A stretch of DNA of 64,000 nt, taken from NCBI GenBank assembly GCA_026389845.1, contig JAPLHB010000188.1:62001-126000 (forward strand), in the 5' to 3' direction. The stretch's first letter is position 1. Every line of letters begins with the position of its first letter. Of this stretch, positions 48,104 through 55,083 are shown in pieces. The notes below the pieces were generated by a model. That model did no database searches. It was not told where the DNA came from and saw nothing but the letters and a program-made list of their open reading frames with translations. The position numbers and the translations under genes were made by a program. The DNA comes from Chloroflexota bacterium. Its GTDB lineage: Bacteria; Chloroflexota; Anaerolineae; CG2-30-64-16.

Positions 48104-49762
48104 CTACGCGTTTTCCGCGGTCGGCTCTTGCTCGACCGGCTGGCGGCGGCTCCCGAAGAGCGATCGGCGCCGGGGCTTGCTGGAATCGGCGCCGTTCCGG
48201 CCATCGCCGGAGTGGTAGTAGCCACCGGAATGGTAGTATTGATAGTAGTAATAATAGTAGCCGCGGCCGCGCGCCGGCACGCGATTCAACACCACGCCCA
48301 CCACGCGCGCCTGCACCTGCTGCAGCGCATCGAGGGTGCGGCGGGCCATCTCGCGGCGGGTCTTGTCGGCGTAGAGCACCAGCAGCACCCCATCGGTCTG
48401 GGTGGACAGCAGCGCCGTGTCCGACAGCGCCATGGCCGGCGGGCTATCCAGCACGACGATGTCAGCCTGTTCCGTCAACTCGACCAGCAGGGTTTTCATG
48501 GCTACGGCGCCGAGCAGCTCGGCCGCGTTCGGGGGCAACGGTCCGGACGTCAGCACGCGCAGGCCGGGCACGGCGGTATCGCGCAAGAGTTGATCCAGCA
48601 CCGCGCCGCCGTTCACCAGGGCCGTGGTCAGCCCCGTGTTGTTCGGCAGCTTGAACAGGCGGTGCAGTCGCGGCCGGTGCAGGTCCGCGTCCACCAGGAT
48701 CACCCGCCGGCCGGCCTGAGCCAGCGCCGCGCCCAGGTTGGCGGCCGTGCGCGACTTGCCCTCGCCTGGCGAGGGGCTGGTGACGAGCAACGTGCGCAGC
48801 GGCCGATCCACCGCGGCGAACTGCAGGTTGGTGCGCAGCACGCGGTACGACTCGGCCGCGCCCGATTGGCCGCTCTCCACGACGGTCAGCTCGCCCAGCA
48901 GCGCCTCCACCTCCGGCACCGCGCCGAGCGTGGTTAAGCCCAGGGTGTTCTGCACGTCGTCGGGGTTTTTCAGCACGTCGTTGAGGTATTCGATGAGGAA
49001 GATCGCGCCCAACGCCAGCATCGCGCCCACGACGGCCGCCAGCAGGGTGTTCTGCGACGTGCGAGGGCGGATCGGCCGGGTGGGCGCCTCGGCGCGTTCG
49101 ATGGCGAAGAGGTTGTCGGTGGTCTTGGCCTCTTCCAGGCGGATGTCGGACAGGCTCTTGGTCAGTGTCGTCTCCGAGGCTTGCAGCTCGCGCAGGTCGG
49201 CTTGGAGACGGATCAGCTCGGTCGCATCGCCAGCGGCCTGGGCTTTGTTGATCGCCTCCTGGGCGCGGCCGATGTCGCCGCGGACCTGCGTCAACTGCTC
49301 CTCCACGCTGGTCTTGGCGGACGTGAACCGCTGTGCCTGCATGGAGGTGCTCTGCTCGCGGAAGATTTCGGGCAACAGGTTGGCGATGGCTGCCGCGCGC
49401 GCCGGATTGGTGTCTTCCACCGAGATGACGAGGAGCTGGGTGTTGCGCACTGCGGTCACCTTGATCGCGTTCGCCAGCGCCACCGTCGTCATCGGCAGGT
49501 TCAGACGGTCGATCGCCTCGTCCAGCACCGGCCGTTTGCGCAGCCATTCGGCGTAGGTCTGCGTCAACCGTTCGCTGGTCATGATCGAGGTGTAGTCCGT
49601 GCTCGCCTGCTTGGACTGGTCCACCAGGAGCGTGGACGAGGCCTGGTAAACCGGCACGGAACGTTTGCTGAAGATGTAGGCGGAGCCGGCCGCCAATAGC
49701 GTACCGAGGGCAATCAGCCACCACCAGCGCAAAAGGAGATCAAAATAACGTCGTAATTCCAT
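48104..49762 (-). CDS. Wzc-like polysaccharide co-polymerase / BY-kinase
   Basis: A 552-aa inner-membrane protein. The N-terminal Wzz domain is flanked by TM helices (WWWLIALGTLLAAGSAYIF and LLAAVVGAMLALGAIFLI), with a coiled coil about 150-230. The C-terminal tyrosine autokinase has Walker A SPSPGEGKSRTAANLG, A' VILVDADLHRPRL and B DIVVLDSPP. The Tyr-rich tail (YYYYYYQYYHSGGYYHSG) is the autophosphorylation cluster of this family. Normal role: control of exopolysaccharide chain length and export. No other polysaccharide genes are adjacent. It is the first gene of the minus-strand run leading into the RiPP genes. ATG 49762 has AGGGA about eight bases upstream. Confidence 0.93.
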   Translation of the reverse strand: MELRRYFDLLLRWWWLIALGTLLAAGSAYIFSKRSVPVYQASSTLLVDQSKQASTDYTSIMTSERLTQTYAEWLRKRPVLDEAIDRLNLPMTTVALANAIKVTAVRNTQLLVISVEDTNPARAAAIANLLPEIFREQSTSMQAQRFTSAKTSVEEQLTQVRGDIGRAQEAINKAQAAGDATELIRLQADLRELQASETTLTKSLSDIRLEEAKTTDNLFAIERAEAPTRPIRPRTSQNTLLAAVVGAMLALGAIFLIEYLNDVLKNPDDVQNTLGLTTLGAVPEVEALLGELTVVESGQSGAAESYRVLRTNLQFAAVDRPLRTLLVTSPSPGEGKSRTAANLGAALAQAGRRVILVDADLHRPRLHRLFKLPNNTGLTTALVNGGAVLDQLLRDTAVPGLRVLTSGPLPPNAAELLGAVAMKTLLVELTEQADIVVLDSPPAMALSDTALLSTQTDGVLLVLYADKTRREMARRTLDALQQVQARVVGVVLNRVPARGRGYYYYYYQYYHSGGYYHSGDGRNGADSSKPRRRSLFGSRRQPVEQEPTAENA

Positions 49763-50070
49763 TTACCGTTCCCTGAGAGAATCAAATCCACATGGTCGCC
49801 TTGCTAAGTTAGCGGCGGAACCTTACAAGTCAGATTGCAGCGACTAAACTCACCTCAATCATACATCATCTCGCGAAGAACGGCAAGAAGCGATGGCCCT
49901 CCTGCGCATCGCGCAAAAGCGTCGGTGACTGTGGTATAATCCGCTCATGCCAGAACACACTACTGCCTGGCAGCGGTTTTCGCTTCGTCACCCCCGCCAA
50001 CGACACCGGTCTGCCGACCGCCGGCGCCAAGGCGGCGCGTACGCAGACCTTCGGAGGGATCGGAACCGCA
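49763..50070. promoter_or_regulatory. Divergent region with extended -10 on the + strand
   Basis: TGGTATAAT (TATAAT at 49935-49940) is a consensus extended -10 for the + strand gene at 50071; the -35 is poor. The leader contains a 43-codon frame (ATG 49947) that ends overlapping ATG 50071, but it is Arg-rich and probably not translated as a product. A minus-strand promoter for the BY-kinase must lie at about 49770-49860, but I cannot define it. Confidence 0.5.
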
Positions 50071-50478
50071 ATGTCTAGAAGCAACCTGCTCAAGAAGCTG
50101 CTCATCAAGCCCGGCCAGCGCGTATTGATCCTCAACGCGCCGCCCGATTACCCGGAGGCGCTCGGCCCTCTGCCGGAGGGGGCTATCCAGGCCGATGGGC
50201 CGGATGGCACGCTGGATTTCGTGCATCTATTCGTCAAGGACAGCGCGGAGTTAGCGCGCCTGGCGCCGGTGGCCCTGGCTGCGATCAAGCGCGATGGCTT
50301 GCTCTGGATTTCGTATCCCAAGAAAAGCTCCGGCGTGGCAAGCGACCTCACGCGCGATGAGGGCTGGGCGCCGATCTACGAGGCCGGCCTGCGCCCCGTG
50401 ACGCAGATCGCGGTGGACGAGGTCTGGTCGGCGGTGCGCTTTCGACCCATGGAGAGCGTGAAGGCGAAGACGAAATAG
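50071..50478 (+). CDS. DUF3052-like small protein
   Basis: A 135-aa protein beginning SNLLKKLLIKPGQRVLILNAPPDY, then FDFVHLF-type text (LDFVHLFVKDSAELARLAP), then LLWISYPKKSSGVASDLTRD and ending VDEVWSAVRFRP. The layout resembles a minimal Rossmann or methyltransferase-like fold without a SAM motif, as in the DUF3052 family; function unknown. ATG 50071 follows GGAGGG at a long spacing. It appears monocistronic and ends 38 bases from the convergent DUF2726 gene. Confidence 0.75.
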   Translation: MSRSNLLKKLLIKPGQRVLILNAPPDYPEALGPLPEGAIQADGPDGTLDFVHLFVKDSAELARLAPVALAAIKRDGLLWISYPKKSSGVASDLTRDEGWAPIYEAGLRPVTQIAVDEVWSAVRFRPMESVKAKTK

Positions 50479-50515
50479 CGGGGGCCAATCTTCGCTTGTC
50501 TTGGCGATACTATCA

Positions 50516-51184
50516 CTAGCCGTGCTGACTTTGTCTTTCGGTATTCTCAGAAATAGAGTGGTTGGCCAACGCCTCACGAATCTGGTTCACCACTTCACTC
50601 TCTTTATACGTCTTAGCATCGAACGGTAGCAAAGGCAATCCTACCTGTTCAAAGACACTCTTCTTGAATTTATCGCTTTCTGCTCGGTCGTATTGCGTAT
50701 GGCTGCTATCGTTCAATTCGATTCCTAGTCGTGGACGTTGCTGTGGCTTCTCACAGATAACGAAATCGATATGACGAGTCAGAATCCAGTTGATATACCG
50801 CCCTCTGTCCTTTGGCTCATTGGCCAGATCAACCAGGTCCGCCATGCGCACCTTTGCGAAGATTTGCCAGTCCTCACCAAAATTCCGACTCAATAGATCG
50901 TGAAACTTACGTTCCTGGTAACTGAACAAATAGTCTCGACGCTGATATCGAGGAGCTTCAGAGGTTGCAACTCCTAACTCTGGTTGTAGTCGTGGACCTG
51001 GGATGTGTATTTCTGAGGGTTCAGTAGATAACCCGCCAGTTGATGTGCTTCCGACAGCTTGTGGCTTATTGCTTGCATCGTCGGTTCTATCATGGACCTT
51101 TCGTTGAGACAGGTAGGTCACCACGCCGAGCAACACCGCAATAATCACCAGGCAGAATGCTAACAGGAGATCGCTTGAATTCAA
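50516..51184 (-). CDS. DUF2726 domain protein with N-terminal membrane anchor
   Basis: A 222-aa protein: one TM helix (LLLAFCLVIIAVLLGVVTYL), a linker of about 60 residues, then a DUF2726 domain (QERKFHDLLSRNFGEDWQIF, HIDFVIC, RLGIELNDSSH, FEQVGLPLLPF). The D...E-x-N/D pattern suggests a PD-(D/E)xK-like nuclease fold; activity is unproven. It starts at TTG 51184 with GGAG eight bases upstream. Base composition is near 50 percent GC, well below the neighbours, so recent transfer is likely. The upstream gap to 51478 shows nothing recognisable. Confidence 0.83.
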   Translation of the reverse strand: MNSSDLLLAFCLVIIAVLLGVVTYLSQRKVHDRTDDASNKPQAVGSTSTGGLSTEPSEIHIPGPRLQPELGVATSEAPRYQRRDYLFSYQERKFHDLLSRNFGEDWQIFAKVRMADLVDLANEPKDRGRYINWILTRHIDFVICEKPQQRPRLGIELNDSSHTQYDRAESDKFKKSVFEQVGLPLLPFDAKTYKESEVVNQIREALANHSISENTERQSQHG

Positions 51185-51478
51185 TTTGACTACTCCAATG
51201 GGAGATCTTCGCGTCGTGTAACGCAGTGGAGCGAGTGGACAAATGGTCTTTACAAACAGACAGCAGAGATCCCGAGGGGCGTTTTACCTGGTTGTGGACC
51301 AGGTGGGCCGCGGTAATCGCGACCCCACCGCACTCGGCCTTACTCTTTGTCCTCTTAGTTGAGAGGATACCACGAGACGGGGAAAAAGGCAATAGTTCAG
51401 TTGAGGTAAAATGCGCGCAGACGGGCATCCTTGTGACTGTGGCCGAAGATCGTCTCTAAAGCCTGTTGTACAGAGGGA

Positions 51479-52255
51479 CTACGTCTTGCGGGCCTCGATC
51501 AGGTACTTTCGAGCCGCAAAGACCAGGCCATCACCGCTCTCTAGCCGATCCTGAAGCCTGAGCAAACCCTCCAGGTGTGTATCCACCGAGAACCCCGGCA
51601 CCAGCCACGGCACCGCTCGCAAGTAATAGACGATCGCACCGACGTCGGTGAAGGCGAGCTTGCCGGCCCATTCTTCGGTGCGTGCCAGCGTCAGTCCGGC
51701 GGCCCGGAGCTTCGACCCATTGTGGGTCAGGGTCGCCTCGGCCCACTGGGGGCGCGCGCCGAAGACCGCCTGCAGGTCGTTCGCCCACAGCCCATCCACT
51801 TGCTGGGTGAAAAACGTCCCGCCCGGCGCGAGCACGCGGGCAACCTCGTGACAGTTGAAGCCGGAGTGCCGATTGAGCACCAGATCGAACTCGCCGTCGG
51901 CAAACGGCATCGGGCCATGATCGGATAATAGCTCGACGCGCACGACGGTCACGCCTAGCGGCACCAGGCGTTCCGTCGCCAGGGCGAAGTTCGGCGGATA
52001 GTCCTCGGTGGCAACCACCTTCCTCGGCCAATGGCCGCGCAACTTCAGCAGGCGCTCACCGCCTCCAGTACCCATGTCCAGTACGGCTGCTGACCGCTGC
52101 AACAGTTCGGCCGCGCGGGTCGTGTAGGACCACGGGGCCTGCTCCTCTGTCATCCGGCATGAGCCTTCCAGGTAAGAAAAGTCCCAGCCGATGAAGGGTT
52201 GGCGCTCCTCGCGACGCCAGCTTTTGACGAGCGCCTGCTGATCAGAGCTGACCAC
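51479..52255 (-). CDS. SAM-dependent methyltransferase (class I)
   Basis: A 258-aa methyltransferase. N-terminal text SWRREERQPFIGWDFSYLEG and EEQAPWSYTTRAAELL is typical of a group that precedes the SAM motif I VLDMGTGGGERLL. Motif II/III is FADGEFDLVLNRHSGFN, then ARVLAPGGTFFTQQVDG. Substrate unknown. I place the start at GTG 52255, two bases after the MttB stop, with AGGAG upstream inside that gene. The longer frame is out-of-phase MttB sequence. Likely co-transcribed with aminotransferase and MttB genes. Confidence 0.87.
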   Translation of the reverse strand: MVSSDQQALVKSWRREERQPFIGWDFSYLEGSCRMTEEQAPWSYTTRAAELLQRSAAVLDMGTGGGERLLKLRGHWPRKVVATEDYPPNFALATERLVPLGVTVVRVELLSDHGPMPFADGEFDLVLNRHSGFNCHEVARVLAPGGTFFTQQVDGLWANDLQAVFGARPQWAEATLTHNGSKLRAAGLTLARTEEWAGKLAFTDVGAIVYYLRAVPWLVPGFSVDTHLEGLLRLQDRLESGDGLVFAARKYLIEARKT

Positions 52256-52257
52256 CG

Positions 52258-53703
52258 TTATTCTCCTGCGACTTCCGCCAGGATGGCCGCGATCTCTTCC
52301 GCGGCGCTGGACGGTAGCGGCGTGGGCCGGTGCGTAGCCAGGATTTTGCGCAACTTGCGCCCGACCCGCGCCGCCGTGTCCGTGCTGCCATCTTGCTCCC
52401 ACAGCGCATACGGCGCGCGATCCAGCAGCGTCGGCACCCAAATTTCGCGGCGGGCCAGGCTGACCGAACGCGGCTGATCCAGGAACGTGCCCCCCGGCCC
52501 GATTTGCGCGATCAGGTCGAGCATGATCGTCTCCGGGTTGACCTCGATCCCGCGCATCAGGCGCTTGACCAGGCTGATGATTTCATCGGTCAGCACCAGC
52601 ATCGGCAGCGAGCCGATGTCGGCGCAGTCCAGGAAGCCCACGTCGTGCACCAACGCCGCGCCGCTCAGCGCAGACATGAGCACCTGGATGGCCGATTCAA
52701 GGCCGGCCTGCGCATCCAGGAGTTTGCTCTCGGACGCGCCGGCCGTGCCCATGAAGGGCAGCCCCAGGGAACGCGCCAGGTCCACCGCGGCCGCGCTGTA
52801 CAGGCTCATCTCGGGCGAGCCATACGCCGGCCGGAGCGTCCGCATGTCCATGGCCGAAGGCACGGTGCCGACCGCCATGGCCGCGCCGCGACGCTTCAGT
52901 TGGACGATGGTCAGCCCGCTCAACACAGTCGCCAGGTGAATCACCAGGGCGCTGGCCCCGGTAACAGGCGACTCGATGCCCACCGTGGGGCCGCCGATGT
53001 AGACGACGGGGATGCCGTGCTCCGCCGCCCACAGCAGGTTCGCCAGGTCTTCGTCGCTGTGGCGCAAGGGCGACGGGTAGGTGGAGAAGAGGGCGAAGAG
53101 GGGCCGCTCAGCCAATGCCTGCTCGCTCCCTGCCACCGCGACCGCCATGCGGTACATGGCAGCCACGTTCGCGGGCTTGTGCGCCCAGGCGATGATCGGC
53201 TTGCCGGTGTTGGCGAGCAGTTCGGCGAACTCGTAGACCGAAGCCAGGTCGGCCTGCACGTCGCTGATCAACCCCAGCCCCATGACGTAATCTATGCCGG
53301 GGAGCGCATCGGCCACGCGCGCGGTCATGCCGGGGTCGCCCCGCTGCGAGCGCCGGCGCTCGCCCGTGGTCGGGTCAAGGAAGTAGGTGCTGGTCAGCCC
53401 CGGCCCGAAGTGAACGCGATCGGGCGCCACGTGCATCTCGCGCCCCGCGTCACGCCCCCAGACGGTGAACGCGGGCGATGTGACCGCCAACGCTTCTTTT
53501 ACGAGATGCGGCGGGACGCGCACGATGCTGCCGTCGGCCCGCGCCCCGGCCGCGATCAGCAGGTCACGCGCCTCGGTGTTGTTCACCTGCACGCCGATCT
53601 GCTGCAGGCACTCCAGCGCGGACCGGTATAGCTCCCCGCACTGCCGGTCGGAGAGGACGCGGAATTGGGGCGTCTGGCGGTCGGAGTAATTGGCTCGGAT
53701 CAT
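52258..53703 (-). CDS. MttB-family (trimethylamine methyltransferase-like) protein, copy 1
   Basis: A 481-aa corrinoid-dependent methyltransferase-like TIM barrel (PF06253). Typical segments: LYRSALECLQQIGVQV at the N-terminus, VHFGPGLTSTYFLDPTTGER, and C-terminal IAQIGPGGTFLDQPRSVSLARREIW. It has no in-frame amber codon, so it belongs to the non-pyrrolysine branch that includes glycine-betaine methyltransferase MtgB. Substrate unknown. No corrinoid-protein gene (MttC-like) is visible nearby. The ATG overlaps the aminotransferase stop. Confidence 0.92.
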   Translation of the reverse strand: MIRANYSDRQTPQFRVLSDRQCGELYRSALECLQQIGVQVNNTEARDLLIAAGARADGSIVRVPPHLVKEALAVTSPAFTVWGRDAGREMHVAPDRVHFGPGLTSTYFLDPTTGERRRSQRGDPGMTARVADALPGIDYVMGLGLISDVQADLASVYEFAELLANTGKPIIAWAHKPANVAAMYRMAVAVAGSEQALAERPLFALFSTYPSPLRHSDEDLANLLWAAEHGIPVVYIGGPTVGIESPVTGASALVIHLATVLSGLTIVQLKRRGAAMAVGTVPSAMDMRTLRPAYGSPEMSLYSAAAVDLARSLGLPFMGTAGASESKLLDAQAGLESAIQVLMSALSGAALVHDVGFLDCADIGSLPMLVLTDEIISLVKRLMRGIEVNPETIMLDLIAQIGPGGTFLDQPRSVSLARREIWVPTLLDRAPYALWEQDGSTDTAARVGRKLRKILATHRPTPLPSSAAEEIAAILAEVAGE

Positions 53704-54881
53704 GGGATTTTCCTCGGCAATTTGCTCAGTGCCGCGGCCATGCGCTCGACGGCCAACTCCAGGTTCGGCAGGGAGTTGGCGAAGCAGAGCCGCAGGTAGC
53801 CCTCGCCGTTCGCGCCGAACGCGGTGCCGGGCAGCACGGCCACGCCGGCCTCGTTCAGCAGATAGTCGGCCAGCCAGGTGGAGGTGTGTCCGAAGGCCGT
53901 CACGTTGGGGAAGACGTAGAACGCGCCCCCCGGCAACCGGCAGCGCACGCCGGGGATGGCGTTGAGGCCGGTCACCAGGAAATCGCGGCGGCGCTGATAC
54001 TCGGCTACGACCGCGACCACTTGGTCTTGAGGCCCGGTCAGCGCCTCGATGCCGGCGTGTTGGGTGAAGTCGGCCGTGCAGCCCACCGAGTGCGTCAGCA
54101 GCAGCTCGACCCGCTCGGCCAGGCCGGCCGGCATGATCCCGAAGCCGAGTCGCCAGCCGGTCATGGCGTAGGTCTTGGAGAAGCCGTCGCAGATGATCGT
54201 CCGCTCGCGCATCCCGGGCAAGGTCGCGATGCTCGGCACGACGCGGTCGTCGTAGGCCAGGCTGCGGTAGATCTCGTCGGAGAGCACCCAGGCGTTGTGG
54301 CGACGGGCGGCCGCGGCGACGTGTTCCAGTGCGGCGAGCGACATCACGCCGCCGGTCGGGTTGCCGGGCGAGTTGAGGATGATCAGTCGCGTGCGGTCGT
54401 TCACCGCGCGGTCGAACGCGGCCAGATCGAACGAAAAATCGTCCTCCTCGCGTAGCGGCACCGGCACGGCCACCCCGCCCGCCACGCCGATCATCGCGGC
54501 GTAGGTGGGAAAGCCGGGGTCGGGGTAGATCACCTCGTCGCCGGGGCGCACCAACGCCAGCGTGGGGAAGAAGAGCGCTGGCTTGGCGCCCGGCCCGACG
54601 ACAACCTCCTCCGGGCGAAAATCCAGGCCGAGCTGTCGACCGACGTGCTCGGCGATGGCGCGGCGCAGGGCCGGCGCGCCCGCCGACGGAGTGTAGCGCG
54701 TGCGTCCGCCGCGGAGGGCCGCGACGCCGGCCTCGACGATGTTGGGGAAAGTCGGGAAGTCGGGCTGGCCGATCTCCAGGTGGACGATCTTCCGGCCGGC
54801 CGCTTCCAGGGCCTGGGCGCGGGCCAGCATGTGGTAAGCCCCTTCGGGGGACAGGTGGGTGACGCGTTCGGCAAAGTCCAT
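53700..54881 (-). CDS. Class I/II PLP-dependent aminotransferase
   Basis: A 393-aa fold-type I aminotransferase. It shows LNSPGNPTGGVMS (substrate/PLP-binding Asn), LSDEIYRSLAYDD (Asp pairing with the pyridine N), and the Schiff-base Lys in CDGFSKTYAMTGWRLGFG. The C-terminal Arg is in GYLRLCFANS. This resembles aspartate or aromatic aminotransferases of the AspC/PatA type; specificity is not clear. ATG 54881 (MDFAERVTHLSPEG) has GAGGG six bases upstream; an in-frame ATG at 54914 lacks one. First gene of the aminotransferase-MttB-methyltransferase operon. Confidence 0.93.
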   Translation of the reverse strand: MDFAERVTHLSPEGAYHMLARAQALEAAGRKIVHLEIGQPDFPTFPNIVEAGVAALRGGRTRYTPSAGAPALRRAIAEHVGRQLGLDFRPEEVVVGPGAKPALFFPTLALVRPGDEVIYPDPGFPTYAAMIGVAGGVAVPVPLREEDDFSFDLAAFDRAVNDRTRLIILNSPGNPTGGVMSLAALEHVAAAARRHNAWVLSDEIYRSLAYDDRVVPSIATLPGMRERTIICDGFSKTYAMTGWRLGFGIMPAGLAERVELLLTHSVGCTADFTQHAGIEALTGPQDQVVAVVAEYQRRRDFLVTGLNAIPGVRCRLPGGAFYVFPNVTAFGHTSTWLADYLLNEAGVAVLPGTAFGANGEGYLRLCFANSLPNLELAVERMAAALSKLPRKIP

Positions 54882-54936
54882 GGGTTCCCTCGTGTTAGTT
54901 GTGTCCGTATTCATCGCGGCGCGCCGCGACCAGGTA

Positions 54937-54964
54937 AGCATACTCCAATATCGTGCCCTGGCAA
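54937..54964 (-). promoter_or_regulatory. Promoter of the aminotransferase-MttB operon
   Basis: On the minus strand: TTGCCA (54964-54959), 16-base spacer, TATGCT (54942-54937). Leader of about 50 bases to ATG 54881. It lies 32 bases from the opposing + promoter, so the two may share control. Confidence 0.55.
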
Positions 54965-54996
54965 AAACCGCGGAAGGCGGGTGAGGCCAGGCCCCC

Positions 54997-55025
54997 TTGT
55001 GCATCTGCGTGGGAGCGGCTATAAT
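54997..55025 (+). promoter_or_regulatory. Promoter of the PQQ-propeller gene
   Basis: TTGTGC (54997-55002), 17-base spacer, perfect TATAAT (55020-55025). Confidence 0.65.
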
Positions 55026-55083
55026 CTGGATGACTTACTCCTGACGATGCCTTGTATGCGACGAAAGCACAGTGGTGGCTATC

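Noticed and set aside
44166..49762. Lasso peptide cluster
   Set aside because: PqqD-like and HprK-like genes are shared with lasso clusters, but no asparagine-synthetase-like cyclase and no transglutaminase-type B2 protease is present, and a SPASM radical SAM enzyme is present instead.
49947..50078. 43-codon frame before the DUF3052-like gene
   Set aside because: Arg/His-rich composition typical of out-of-phase GC-rich DNA, and no ribosome site.
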